64,000 nt of DNA from Diploptera punctata (GCA_030220185.1 JASPKZ010003415.1:264501-328500); one strand, 5' to 3'; shown: positions 31,085-42,871, counted from the stretch's first letter. Program-made: numbers and translations. The notes: generated by a model not told the origin, from the sequence alone.

Positions 31085-32210
31085 GTGTTTTTCCGTCACC
31101 CCCCATGAAATTCGCCTTCTCCAGTTGTAGCGGTCTTCAACTCCTCATCAGTAAGTCCCAGTTCACTCATACTTCTTCTCACACCGTCCGTCCAACCTTC
31201 TATAGGTCTTCCCTTTCTTTTTTTCCTATATATTTTCCACTCCAAGATCTTCTTAGGGATTCTAGCAGTTATCATCTCCTTCTGATGCTCATGCCATCTT
31301 AATCTCTTCAATTGTCTGTAATACATTTCATTCAACTTTCATCATTTTCTAATTTAAAAACCCCAAGCACGACAGGCCTAGAAGGCCCTTAGCCTACCAG
31401 CCGGCTGCAGGCCTCACATCCACATGTATTAATCACAGAGGTAGACGACCATCTAGCCAGTGCAGGGGTGACATGTGGTCAGCACGTCGGGTCCTCCAGC
31501 AGTTATAGCTGGTCTTCTCAACCTGGAGTCGCTACTTATTGCAGCTACCCAAATGCGTCACGATACTGGCCGAAATTCCATGAGAAAATGTCTTCCCCCA
31601 TGGGAACCCGAACCAGCGTAAGTCCCGTAGCTCAGCGCCAAGCTTCTTTCCTTAACCATTTGGCTACGGCGCGGGACATTTTGCTAATTTAAATGTTTAT
31701 AATTGTTTTATAATCTGGACTTGTTAATCCATCTCTGTTGCTAATAACTTGCTAGCTTGGCACCTTTTAATTGTCCATGTCTCTGATCCATATAATGTAA
31801 TTTCTACAATGGCCTTATAAATATATTTCTTTGTTCTGTAAAGGATTTTTTTATTCTATAACACTGAGTTCAGCATGCTAATATTATTCTCCGTCCATCT
31901 GTCACTCTTCTTTTCTATTTATAATTGTGATGAACCTCTTTCTTCTTATAAGAATGACCCTAGATATCTAAATATCTTGACACGTTTAATGTCATAATTC
32001 CTGTAAGATATTGTTCATCAATACTGATTGTTAGGTATTTTGTTTAATTTATATTAATTTGTAATCCCCGTTGCACATATTCCTGGATTAATATTCGAAT
32101 CATCTATCACGCATCACCTATATCTTGTGAAATAATAACTTGATTATCTGCAAATAACAGATAATTTTCAATGTGGAATTCCCATGACCTTACATTACCC
32201 AGACCAAAAC
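31085..32210 (-). mobile_element. LINE 3' part, split by a beta SINE
   Basis: The minus-strand frame 31096-31335 reads LKRLRWHEHQKEMITARIPK and GRPIEGWTDGVRRSMSELGL, the C-terminal tail of a LINE ORF2. After the SINE (31359-31683) the same element continues to about 32200 through degraded RT-adjacent sequence (TTATCTGCAAATAAC, the reverse of a decayed ADD region). A second copy of this family lies at 48063-48830. Confidence 0.7.
31359..31683 (-). mobile_element. SINE family beta, complete, nested in a LINE
   Basis: 10-bp duplication CTAATTTAAA at 31349-31358 and 31684-31693. The head is on the right: minus strand TCCCGCGCCGTAGCCAAATG with B box GGTTCGGGTTCCC. Confidence 0.85.
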
Positions 32211-33179
32211 TTTAAACTTACATCCAAATATATTTTTAAAAGTTCTTGTGATAATCAACATCTTTGGAGGAGTGCTTTAGACTTCAGAGATGACTATTTA
32301 ACTCTTTCCCTAAATGGGAGTCAATGACCAATCACGTTTCAATGAATTTCGTTTTACAACCAATCACAGTCGTGCTTCATCGCGATAATTATTGAATTTA
32401 GATCATAGAAATAAAGAAAGATCCTCCTTTTTTAATATTCTGAACAGGTCAGAGCATTATTTTGCAGTGTCTGCTCTCTAACTAATACGTTGAATGTAGC
32501 AAATAATGAACAGAATCCTTCGACCTACACATTTCATAATTGTGTGTTCAGTAATTGCGTTTTCCAATACTGATTTAATTCAGTTATTTCCAAAAACATG
32601 TATTAATAACCTATAATGCTGGTTATAATATACAGTTTCATATGTTACATTTTTTCTCAAATAGGGTTCATTCTTACAATATTGTGATCCTATTTGGCAA
32701 TAAATAGTATGATCAAGTTGCAGTGATAAACCAAACATTTCTCATTTGTTTTCAAATATTACCGTTTACATTAACTATATAAATATTTTGAAATAACTCT
32801 ATTTAAATAATGATTTGTGAGTAAACAGATTAATCTTATTCGTTAAATAGTCCTAACAAATGCCACTCTTGATTTCCAAATCCTCTAGATAAATTGAAAA
32901 TCATTCGTGGCATTACTTAAGATAAATTCTTTAGATAAATATGTACCCATATTCACTTGACATCTGTTTTGAAAATATATTAATTTCAATATTAGGCCTA
33001 ATTAAAAATAAAAGAATAATAATTAGGTATACCTATTATTGCATGAAAGGAAATTTAAACTTAGACAAGATTGAAAGAAATAATCTTCTTCGCGTATTTT
33101 TACAGCTGACGCCGTCTCTCCATCCCCAGTCGCCATCTTTCTCCTTTCTATAAATCATTAGTATGTACGGTAAGTTTTC
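32211..33179. other. Anonymous AT-rich DNA
   Basis: No recognised features. Confidence 0.4.
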
Positions 33180-33430
33180 TGGTTGGGGCGTTGCCTCATC
33201 AACGTTGACACCCCAGTTCTGTCGTGGGTGACTACGATATCTTTTTTGATATGATATCCACCTTAATACCTTATTAGGAGATTTTCTTTCTTCATTCTAT
33301 TGACATGACCGAACCAAATTCACTTCCTTCTGAACATCATCCAATATATCTCTATCCAGTTTCATTGCTACTTTTGTTGCATATTTATGTATTTTATTCC
33401 GTAACATTTTTAATTTCTATTATTATTTTA
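33180..33430 (-). pseudogene. LINE C-terminal fragment
   Basis: Minus-strand pieces such as MKLDRDILDDVQKE and FGHVNRMK resemble the GHV-x-RM region of LINE ORF2. It is short and weak. Confidence 0.4.
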
Positions 33431-34575
33431 TTCTTTTCGTTCTGGTATGTCACAAATCTCTTGAATAAAATTTATAAAAATTATAGCAATCGATATTAGT
33501 CACATTTGGAAATGTGATTTCCATCTTTAAAAAGGTAAAAATCGAAGCTAAAACAATAATTAATCACAGACGAAATTCAGTGTGGGGCTGTCGAAATCAT
33601 TTGCAAGCTGTTGATAAGCTCTACTGGGCACTCAAAAAAACATCCCATATATCTTCTGAGTGATGAAGATTAAATGAAAAATTTTATAAATTGAAGCTAA
33701 TTATCAGTCAAAAGATTAATGAAATTCAAATGACTTTCGATAATAAATACAGATCCCACACTATAAACTACGATAACATACTGTATTTGATTGAGATAAA
33801 TGATGGAGTTATTCCATATTTATGAAATTGACTTGATGATGAGTGGTATAAATTTTAAATCAGATGTTTACGATTCCATCTCTCCAAGTCATTGGGGGTT
33901 CAAAAAATTTTACAACTAAAACACGAACTCAGTTCAATATAAAACTAAACTCCACAATAATATCCTAAGCTACATAAAAATGACAACATTAATCCGAAGT
34001 TAGTGTGAATTTATTTTGTTAATCTTTTAATTTCATTTAGGAGTCTATGACTGAAAATGTAAAGGAAATCAAAATGTTATACTGACCGAAAATAAAAAAA
34101 ATTAACTTTTTGAATGAATGTATCTTATTCTTCTGTTTTTTTGTATCCTAAACCCGAATATGACAATAAAACAAGAGTATCAACTACATTTTTTTATATT
34201 TAACACTCAATGTAAAATATTTCAGGAGCTTCAAAGAGGAGATACATAGCGATTATAAGTCAATTAACACATAAAGCCTATTTAATAAAAACGTACATTC
34301 ATGCTTATAATTGAATAACAATTTTATTTATAGGTATTAATTTATTTTAATTACCATATTACATTCCTAGGCTGTTAATAAGGGCTCCGCATCGAAGTGC
34401 ACTCCCAATGAAAAAACGCAACTGACAAGTGAGTATCAGTGTCTCACCTTGTCAGCCTATCCGACATGGGTTAAATCCTAGTGAGCACTTATTATCAGCC
34501 CTGGTTTATTCCGTTAATTTCATAGTTTATCACGAAGTCAAAAGAAGATTATATAATAGTGAGCTACATGTTATC
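33431..34575. other. Anonymous DNA
   Basis: No recognised features. Confidence 0.4.
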
Positions 34576-34579
34576 TATA

Positions 34580-34725
34580 TATATTATCAACAATCCAGTC
34601 TCGTAGATTGCGATGGCCAGGACATGTGGCACGAATGGAGAATGACAGAGGAGTTTCGAAACTACCTGTAGGAAAACCAAAGGCAAAGCGCCTAGTATGT
34701 AAGCCAAGAATGAGTCTATGGAACA
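34580..34725 (+). pseudogene. LINE family A sliver
   Basis: CAGTCTCGTAGATTGCGATG and AGCCAAGAATGAG match the RRLRW...GRPRMR region of family A. Confidence 0.7.
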
Positions 34726-34989
34726 TAGCGCTTGTTAGTATATATGGTTTTCCATAAGTAGTAGTATAGACAAAAAGTAAGATATTTACAATATTATTTA
34801 AAAATATGGGTCGCACGGGCAGTAAGCCATACGTGCTGTTGACAGTCCGTTACAATAAAGTAATAATTGCTACTAGTGTGAAGAAAAATAAACAACAAAA
34901 AAAAGCAATAACATTACAATTACATAAAGAAAACGCAATAATATTACAATTAAATAATAACACAATAGCATTATACACTAAAAAAAAAC

Positions 34990-35140
34990 ATAACATTCCG
35001 TAAGTATATGTTATGCAATCTCATCCATTCACCTATCTGTTCATCTCTCTTTGGTCCAAAAATTTTCTTAAGAACTTTATTCTCAAATACTCGTAATATT
35101 TTCTTCTCCCTTAAAGTAAGATTACATATTTAATTTTAGG
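34990..35140 (-). pseudogene. LINE family A sliver, opposite strand
   Basis: CATCTCTCTTTGGTCCAAAA and CTCAAATACTCGTAAT are the reverse complement of the GPKRDE and RVFENK region. The two slivers face each other around a 0.25-kb spacer. Confidence 0.65.
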
Positions 35141-35162
35141 AAGTGATATTTTGAGGTTATTT

Positions 35163-35443
35163 TAATTAAATTATTTTCAGTCTGATCATCTTACCTCAAT
35201 ATTAATGTTGATTAGTTCTTGGACATGTTTCAAAACAATTCTGTTTTATCGTCAGCTTGTCCAGACTCGTTAGATATATGTTGCACACCCTGGATGGAGC
35301 TGACATCGACATCTAGGGTGTGCAACATAGATGTAACCAGTCTGGACAAGCTGACGATAAAACAGAATTGTTTTGAAACATGTCCAACAACAAATCAACA
35401 TTAATATTGAGGTCAGATGATCAGACTGAAAATAATTTAATTA
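35163..35443. repeat. Inverted repeat with ~130-bp arms and hammerhead-like motifs
   Basis: Outer arms AATTAAATTATTTTCAGTCT and AGACTGAAAATAATTTAATT; inner arms share TTGTTTTGAAACATGTCC. Each arm encodes, reading outward, CTGACGA (35351-35357; minus 35249-35255), a stem II AAAAC/GTTTT, then GAAACATGTC. Core residues fit a hammerhead with a palindromic stem III (ACATGT), but the expected stem I (CAAG against CAAC) does not pair. Confidence 0.65.
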
Positions 35444-35989
35444 AGTACTATTACATGTTTCACATTCATATAATAGAATCACACTGACTAAATTGCTACA
35501 CCTAAAAGATACTAGGCTTTAAGTTCAAATAGTTCGCGAAATGTAAAAAAATAAACAAATAAAAACATTTGCAGATGGAGTGGCGAGTGTTTGAAACACG
35601 TACACATAATGATTAATGCATTAATTGTATGTGACTGTAGTGTTGTTTGTTGTCACCGGCCGGTTTAATGGAATCGGTGTCATACAAAATGCCGATAGTT
35701 TTCAATCTCATTAGCACCTTCAGCAAGTAAACATTTACGCTCTCACACACGCGCCAACAAAAGCTCTCAATTTAACCGTGTCGCTATTCCAAATCAAATT
35801 TCAATTCGCAACGTTCACACTTACTTTGTTCAACCTTTAAAAATACATATAGCTATCGTCAACATTCTAACGAAGCTAGTACACAGTTATGATATTTAAA
35901 TTATAAGGTTCCAACTAGAGATAGGAATTTCAGATATTTATTTTGGCTAAAGTATAGTGCAAATGTATACTTAATGAAAAATGAAAGTC
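35444..35989. other. Anonymous DNA
   Basis: No recognised features. Confidence 0.4.
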
Positions 35990-36590
35990 GTTTCAAAGAA
36001 GTAGCTGAATTCAAATACTTTAGGAACAATCATATTACAAATAGGAATGAGGCCTACAAGGATATTAAACATAGATTCAATTCTGGAAATGCCTGCTAGT
36101 TTGCATTACAACTCTTATCTAAAAATGAATACATAAAACTAAAAATATATAAAACTGTTATTCTCCCAGTTACAATATGTGGATGAGAAACTTGGATTCA
36201 TACTTTAAGAGAAGAGAAAATATTTCGAGTATTTGATAAAAAAGTTGTTAGGAAAAATTTTGGACGAAAAAGAATGAACAGACAGGTGAATGTAGAAACT
36301 ACTTAACGTGAGTTACATGATCATTGTAGAAAACCAGACATAATAAGTACAGTTAAGTCTCGTAGACTGCGATGAGGAGGAAATGAGGCATGAATGGGGA
36401 ATGAAAGAGTGGCTTGAAAACTCCTTCTAGGAAAACCAGAGGAAAACGCCCAGTAGGCAGGCCTGGGGTGAAAGGATGACGTCAACCATGATTTGAGGGA
36501 AGTAGATCATAGAGAGGATTATTGGAAAACATTAGCTCAGGATATAGATGTATGGAGTGCTTATGTTAGAGAGGTCATGTCAAATGGTTA
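35990..36590 (+). pseudogene. LINE family A C-terminal part, heavily decayed
   Basis: Shifted frames read FKEVAEFKYF, KLKIYKTVILPV, TVKSRRLR and VNHDLREVDH, in the family A order, but with many stops and indels. Confidence 0.75.
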
Positions 36591-36836
36591 CTTAAAATTC
36601 GGAAAATGGGTAGTTATTTATTGAAATAGCATTTATATATTTTAAAAGAGGACCAGACACAATTACAGCTAAAATTATAATGGAAGGTAAAATAATGGAA
36701 TAGATTGTTTTAATTGCGTCGGCTGCAACAATATAACTAATGACATACTGTAAATATACAGAATAATAGTTACACCCAGTGATCCTAAGACTCGATACTT
36801 TTTTATGTTAAAGCAGTGATCATAAGACTAGATATA

Positions 36837-37528
36837 CAGAGTGTTGCAAAAAAAAAACACCGACAATGGGGGTGACGTAGTATATTGAGATATGTCCGAA
36901 AAATGATGCGTTTTCATACCATGGCTAATTAATTATGTGTCAATATCATTGCTAGTTCGAAGGATTTGAAGAATCATTGCGCGACAACACATCACAGGTA
37001 CGGAACCTATGATATGTGGCTTCGCAAAAGGACGGACCTCCAGCTCACTTCCATGCCAATGTGAGGATACATTTGGATGTGTATCCAGGTCGATGAATTG
37101 GCAGAGGGGGACCAGTCCCATGGCCTCCGAGATCATCTGAACTCTCTCGACTACTCTTTGTTGGGCGCCATTAAACAGTCTGTTTATCAGACTCCAGTAC
37201 AGTAATGTATGGGTCTTATAGCCCGAATCCACGCTGCTACAGAAATAATTGAAACGAGGCCAGGCATATTTGAACGTGTGCGTCAATCACTACACCGCCG
37301 ATGTATCCTCTACAATGAGATGGGAGGTGAATATTTTGAAAACTTGGTATGACTGTGACAGTATTGTCAAGTATTGAGTCTTGAATTCCAACTAACGGAA
37401 CTCTTGAGAAGTTAGCTCCTCATTGTGTGAAAACGGATCATTTCCGGGCATTGGTACCTTAGTGAAAAATGATCTACATATGTCAATATACTACCTCACC
37501 TCCGTTGTAGGTTTTTTGCAACATCCTG
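36837..37528 (+). mobile_element. Mariner-like transposon, internally deleted
   Basis: Between TA (36835-36836) and TA (37529-37530). The TIRs read left CAGAGTGTTGCAAAAAAAAA and right (minus) CAGGATGTTGCAAAAAACCT, and stay alike for over 50 bp (GGTGACGTAGTATATTGA / GGTGAGGTAGTATATTGA). The + strand keeps the transposase C-terminus: QDGPPAHFHANVRIHLD (the second catalytic Asp region) and later ARIHAATEIIETRPGIFERV. The N-terminal half is deleted. Confidence 0.85.
37020..37360 (+). pseudogene. Tc1/mariner-superfamily transposase C-terminus
   Basis: Frame-shifted remnant of the transposase. It reads KDGPPAHFHANVRIHLDVYP, then PRSSDLNSLDY-like with a frame change, then RIHAATEIIETRPGIFERVR and ends GGEYFENLV. 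The QDG-(A/P)-P-x-H block and the PRS-x-DL-x-x-x-D-(Y/F) block are the last two catalytic regions of insect mariner-like transposases. Confidence 0.75.
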
Positions 37529-37879
37529 TATATTTTTAAAGCGTATATAGATAATCTTAAATAAAAATATATATCGTATATAAACAATAACATCAAACAT
37601 TTATATAAAGTGCACGCAATGAATAAGGTTATAATTGTTATTATGAAAATTATTTATCTTGTAAATACAAACTTTTTGATTGGAAGTCAAATATACTTAA
37701 TATATTAGATAAATATATACACCATATTATTTTATCTTCCGCTTTTTTTCATTTTGTAATATATATCGGGATTAAAGAACGATTTCAGTCTTAAACCTTA
37801 GGAACCATTGGTTAAACACCTTGTATGTATTTCATGGGTGGTCTGACATTACTTGTCTATCGGTAAAAGAAAATAATAA

Positions 37880-38170
37880 ATTCAATAGGACATATCAATT
37901 CCAAATCCAAATGTAACAAAACTTGTAGATAACGCAACTCAAGAATGTGACTGGCTTCAAAGAAATAGGATAATGGATTTGATAATCGTATTTATCATTT
38001 ATTTTTAATAGAATATTTTTTTATTCATTTTTGACATTTCTAAGATGTTCTTTCACCCTTGTTTTCAAATTTCTTTTTGTTTTTCCAATATAAATTTTGT
38101 CACAATCCCTGCATTTAATGTAATAAAATTCCTGATTTGTTTTCTTCTTCAATTCTTTCATTTGTATTGG
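37880..38170 (-). pseudogene. Penelope-like GIY-YIG endonuclease fragment
   Basis: The minus strand reads QEFYYIKCRDCDKIYIGKTK then RNLKTRVKEHLRNVKNE and a stop. YI-x(8-10)-YIG-K-T is the GIY-YIG core of the endonuclease at the C-terminus of Penelope-like elements, with its catalytic Tyr and Arg (R-x-x-x-H). The rest is lost. Confidence 0.75.
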
Positions 38171-38944
38171 TTTTAATTATCCTATTAAGGCTGTATTCGT
38201 TCTTCGGTGTCAATCTTATATTAAACTTTTTGAATTATTTTTTAAATTTATGGTGTTTCAATGGATGGCAAGTGAATTTCTTGAATTCTATTTTTTCTGT
38301 TTCTTTTGTAAGTGTGTTTTCATTAATTAATTTTTATCTTTTAAATTTATTTATTTTCTTGTATACCATATTTTCCTCTGCCTACTTTAGCTACTGATAC
38401 TGCCTTTTCTCCTGCCTATTTTAGCTATTTTTAATTATTTTTGCTTGACTATTTTAATGATTTATAATGTATTTACTTCCTGTCTCTGATTATTACTGTA
38501 TAAAGTAGATTTATTTACAATTAATATTATTACTACAGTAAAATTTAGGAGTTGTTCAATAAATCATTATTTAAATAGCAAAAAAATAGTTATAAAATCT
38601 TGTTAAATTAAAGCATGACTTTAAAAAGGAAATCAATTCTTACTACACACGCCAAACAGCACAAAAATTGCATATTTTTAACGTAGTAAGTATGAGGATG
38701 TCTGTTGCAGGATTCCACTCGCCTAGACCTCATGTGCACTGGCCATGTTGAGGATTGTAAACCGACCACATCATGTAATAGTGACCGCACTAGTCTGGAG
38801 GCTTAACAGATGTGTGTAGTGTGTGAGAGATTATACATGTCTTGTATGAGATTTACCACTAACTTAACAAATTATCTCTACATTCAGCAGCTGCCAAGAA
38901 CAAGGTTGTAACCCTCATGTTTACAACATTAGATTTTTTCTTTG
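38171..38944. other. Anonymous T-rich DNA
   Basis: It may hold decayed Penelope sequence upstream of the GIY-YIG piece, but nothing is clear. Confidence 0.35.
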
Positions 38945-39260
38945 AGAAAGGCAGCTTCATAGGCTAGTGGTCAGCGTTTCTGACTACATTTCATCAGGTC
39001 TCGGGTTCGAATCCCGGTCAGACCATAGGAATTTTTCGTTAAATGGTTTTCTGTTTTTCTGAGGTTTCCCATGGTGTGGAATTTAGGTTAAGTTTAGGTT
39101 TAGGACTCTTCTGGATCTTCATTATCATTCATCACACAACATATCATCGGGTTAACGTAACTCCGCCTTCCAAGTAGCCTACCCCACCTAAGAAATGGAT
39201 TACAATTCCGCCAATATCAGGAGAGAATGCCAGAAATATCATAAAAGACATTGAACATAA
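38945..39260 (+). mobile_element. SINE family epsilon, best copy
   Basis: The head has A box TAGGCTAGTGGTCAGCG and B box GGTTCGAATCC. The body is TTTAGGTTAAGTTTAGGTTT and ATCATCGGGTTAACGTAACT. The 3' side is CCACCTAAGAAATGGATTAC. It defines the family seen at 2046 and 13992/15775. Confidence 0.8.
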
Positions 39261-39426
39261 ACACATGGAAGAAGTTGGATTAATTAACATTTCCCGTGTA
39301 AAACTGAAAAATTATTGTTACAATCTTGTTCTGGGTGACTTTTCAATTTTATCTAAGAAATTAAATAATTCGCTAAAAACTGAATCGTCTCATGAGTTTT
39401 ATGAAATATAAAACTATCATTCCCGT

Positions 39427-39800
39427 TGCCCGGAAATCATCTCATCCCAATCTTCTTGGTTTCAATGAACTGAAAGACAAAAATGGTTATAGCGAGCTTT
39501 CTGAAAAGGATAAACATATGCTGTCGCGGACAATTTTGTAGATTTGTTTAGATATTCAATTCTGTGTAGATTCATTTGCTGTATTTGTTATGGTTTAGGC
39601 AGCGTATGCCATTTAAGCGTACAAAAATCTATATTTTTAGTGCATAGGTGCCTTTTTTTAGCTCCGGGCCTGTAATATGTAGGGTAATATGTTACATACA
39701 TTAATTGTTTCAGAAAAAACTATCTAAATGATGGAGAAAACCAGTTTCGAAACGGTCAAGTAGTTTTTAGTCCATAAAGAGTAGGAGGGAATATTGATTA
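39427..39800 (+). repeat. 'CCCGGCG' repeat, partial
   Basis: TTGCCCGGAAATCATCTCAT, then CATATGCTGTCGCGGAC and ATTCAATTCTGTGTA, in the order of the complete copy at 52897-53640. The right part (39640-39790) matches the right part of 47440-47590 and not the usual end, so the repeat has two 3' versions. Confidence 0.6.
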
Positions 39801-39867
39801 TACACAACATAGGATTTTACTGTCTTCAATTTCACTTCAGGACTGAAGATGATAATTTCCCGGTCCT

Positions 39868-40430
39868 ATTAAATTACACTGAGCAACAAAAAATCAACTT
39901 TTTTTTTTGTCCCAGAAAGAAAAATATGTGATTCTGATAGTATTTGTTCTCCTGAATTCAAATATAATATCGGTTTTTCTCCATCACGCAAGGTTTCCGG
40001 GAGACAGGAGTTTATAATTTCAAACACTTTAATACTTTCTACATTTGTAACTACACAATATTCGAACATTCGAACCTACATAGAAAGTAATAAATGAACT
40101 GTTTTTGCTATATTTCGCCTGTGGAGCATCCCTCTTGATGGTCCAACAATAATCGGCCAGCATATTAGGACTCCATTTGCCTTGATATATCTTTTCCAAA
40201 GCTGAAACCATTTGAGTTAACTCATTTGTTTTATTTTACAATGGACAAATGGACGAAAAAACGTTTATTAAAAAATAATTATTTAAATCCATTAATGAAA
40301 ATTGAAATAAAAAAGCTGTGGGTGATGGAGAAATTCCGAATAAATATTTGAAAATAAGATTAAAAATTGCATTAAGAACAACTATTGGCACTCATGAGAC
40401 AAAAATCATGTTGACCAGTGTTATCACAAG
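39868..40430 (-). mobile_element. Unclassified element, copy 1 (internally deleted)
   Basis: Reading on the minus strand from 40430: ATAACACTGGTCAACATG, TTTCTCCATCACCCACAG, a coding remnant (40029-40211), ACCTTGCGTGATGGAGAAAA, then AACAAAAAAAT-like sequence and TTGCTCAGTGTAATT at 39868. Copy 2 at 60956-61645 shares the first and last parts but has a different middle. No terminal inverted repeat or duplication found. Confidence 0.6.
40029..40211 (-). pseudogene. Fragment of an uncharacterised arthropod protein (GKWSPNMLADYCW type)
   Basis: The minus strand reads ALEKIYQGKWSPNMLADYCW then TIKRDAPQAKYSKNSSFITF. From memory this resembles the C-terminus of an uncharacterised protein family found in many copies in arthropod genomes; I know of no assigned function. 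It sits in the middle of copy 1 of the unclassified element, so the family is likely to be element-encoded. The rest of the protein is not here. Confidence 0.5.
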
Positions 40431-40491
40431 TAAATAATCAATTAATGTTTTTAAAATACATTACGAAACTCCGTTGAGGTTACTCTGTTAA

Positions 40492-40600
40492 AGTTTTAAT
40501 AATTGTAAAACAGTACCTGATATCTCAGTCAATAATTATTGAGGACGACTGAAATATCAGGTACTGTTTTACAATTATTAAAACTTTTAAAGAATCAATT
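40492..40600. repeat. Palindrome with ~50-bp arms
   Basis: AAAGTTTTAATAATTGTAAA (40490) is answered by TTTACAATTATTAAAACTTT (40570), and GTACCTGATATCTCAGTC by GACTGAAATATCAGGTAC. The centre is CAATAATTATTGAGGAC. The core TACCTGATATCTCAGTC recurs at 24434 (single) and 25270/25362. Confidence 0.8.
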
Positions 40601-41039
40601 GTAGTCTAATATTTGAATGTTTGATAAGGTGAGGGAAAGTGTGAGAAACTTAAAGCTCAATGTCATCTGGCTTTGGAATCGACACTCACGGACCAGAAAG
40701 TCCTTGAGGATGGAGCCAAGTTAAGGCGATAAAGATCTGCACTCTCCCCTTCAATTTGAAGCTTGATGTCTTTGTAATGCCCCCAACAAACTATGTATGG
40801 AGGCAAAGGATGCTGCTCTCTTGTTAGAGATTAGTGTTCGGATGCATTCAACCCCAACGCTCTTTTCTATTCTCAACCCCAAAATTCCCTTAAAAGGATG
40901 ATTCGAATCAACTATACTCCATCAAATACTAGATTCAGTATACTCAAGTCACATACCCTTAGATTTCTCAAAGGAGAAAACTCTTCATTATTGTGTGCAA
41001 AGGCATATGTGTTTTACTAGTATTTGAAACATTTTAAGG
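40601..41039. other. Anonymous DNA
   Basis: No recognised features. Confidence 0.4.
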
Positions 41040-42140
41040 GGCTCTTGTCCCAATTTCTTTAAAAAAATTAAACTGAAAATATATCTTCTTCTTCGGCTTT
41101 CCCCCACTTATAGATTTGCCGTTTTTAGTTTCCATTTACCTCTAGCATTCCAATCTCCCTCTTCCAAATTCCTATTATCCATTATAGTTCTGACTTAGGT
41201 TTTCCATTTCTATCTTGGTCTGCCACGTTTATTTCTTCCAGGGGGTGACCATTGGTATATATTTTTTGGCCAACTTTCATTTTCCATTCTTTGTACATGG
41301 TCATACCAATTAAGCGTTTGATTTTCAATCCTCTTAACAACAGATGTGGTGACATTCATTTCTCTCCAAAGGAATTCATTTCTTATTTTATCCTGTCTTG
41401 TTTCTTGGAGGATTCTTCTAAAATAATCAAATTCAACTATTCTAATTTTATTCTGAAAATATATAAAACTGTTATTCTCCCAGTTATAGGCCTATATGAA
41501 TACAAAACGTGGACTCTTACTTTAAGGGAGAAGAAAATATTACGAGTATTTGAAAATGAAGTTAAAAGGAAAATGATTGGACCAAAGAGACATGAACGGA
41601 CAGGCGAATGGAGAAGACTTCTTAACTGCAAGCTACATGATATTTGTAAGAAACCACATGTAGGCCTAATAAGAACAGTTAACTCTCGTAAGCTTCGATG
41701 GCAGGACATGTGGCATGAATGGGTAATGAAAGAACGGCATGGAAACGTCTTTTAGGAAAACCAGAGGGAATTCGACCAGTATGTACGCCAAAAATGAAGT
41801 GATAGATAGATGGAAAGCTCTGCGGCCATCACTTAAGTGTTGGCGGTGAGTGATCCATTTTGGTTCTTTCTTAATAGGTAGAACCCCGGGTTCCTGTAAA
41901 ATACATTAGCACCGGTTTAAATTTTGAATTCAAATTTGAAGTTAATTAGCAGAGTGAAGTCGGAAGCGGACCTTTTGGGGTTCTATTCCAGCATTTGCTC
42001 TTTGGATGGGAGAATAGCAATAACCGTATTTTGAGGGAGATGAAATAAACATGGAGTTATTAGAAATCAGGATAGGGATGCATGGAGAGCATATGTCCGC
42101 GCGGTCGTGAACCTACGTGTTCAATAGTGCCAGTGAGTTA
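41040..42140 (+). mobile_element. LINE family A fragment with a second LINE nested in it
   Basis: Family A sequence starts at 41040 (CTCTTGTCCCAATTTCTTTA, CTGAAAATAT). It is interrupted by 41083-41449 and resumes CTGAAAATATATAAAACTGT to the family terminus GTTCAATAGTGCCAGTGAGT at 42119-42138. It reads WTLTLREKKILRVFENEVKR, RHERTGEWRRLLNC and RTVNSRKLRW. The 3' part has many indels. Confidence 0.75.
41083..41449 (-). mobile_element. Short 3' LINE copy inserted in another LINE
   Basis: The 3' end is at the left: the + strand starts TCTTCTTCTTC, i.e. a GAA-repeat tail on the minus strand. The minus strand reads KVGQKIYTNGHPLEE-like and GRPR-x-KWK, then WYDHVQRM-like, the C-terminal tail of a LINE. 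The flanking CTGAAAATATA at 41072-41082 and 41453-41463 is the target duplication. The same GAA tail closes the LINE at 42895-43460. Confidence 0.65.
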
Positions 42141-42282
42141 ATTAGTAATGGCGTCTGGAACAGGTTCCATTCATCCCGTCCGACGTGAATTTCATTGTAA
42201 CTGATGTAACAATTGCAACAAAATAAAATATAATTATACATCCCTTAAATTGGCAGTGTATCTTATAAGGTACATCAATGTT

Positions 42283-42380
42283 CATCATCATCGTCCTTTC
42301 AAGTATTAGGCCCAGTGACCCGTTACGGTCTCCCGCCATCTCCGAACAGGTCGACCCACAGATCTTCTGCCTCGAGGAAT
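42283..42380 (-). mobile_element. Tip of an RTE-like LINE
   Basis: CATCATCATCGTCCTTTC and TAGGCCCAGTGACCCGTTAC match the 3' terminus of the full-length element at 6610 (CATCATCATCTTCATTC, TAGGTCTGTTGACCCGTTCC). Only about 100 bp are present. Confidence 0.7.
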
Positions 42381-42472
42381 GTAGTGAAGAATGTTGATTT
42401 ATTCAATTTTTATTAAAACAGAACAAAACGAAAGAGTAGACATTACTTAAATGTGTGTCGAATTACACAATA

Positions 42473-42788
42473 CATCCATAGTCATTCTGCCATAGGGCAG
42501 GTCTTTCACTGCAATGCTATGCTTTGCAACTTTACTAGGGAATTATATGTGTGGTAGCTTCCCGCTGCTTTCCACACCGGTGAAGGACGATGATCATAAT
42601 GATAAGGATTATGATGATGGCCGGATGATTTTCGGGGACCGTTGGGCCCTCAGCTTCCTAACATTTCTCTTACAGGTAAGGAAAAACCCCGAAAAATACC
42701 TCGACCAGGAGCCTGTCCCGACCGGGAATCGAACCCGGGCCCGCTGCGTGTCAAGGCAGCACGCTACCTCGAGACCACAGTGGTGGAC
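42473..42788 (-). mobile_element. SINE family alpha, complete, 12-bp duplication
   Basis: AATTACACAATA at 42461-42472 and 42789-42800. Full head and tail. Confidence 0.9.
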
Positions 42789-42806
42789 AATTACACAATA
42801 TGCCCA

Positions 42807-42812
42807 ATAATA

Positions 42813-42871
<59 letters not shown>

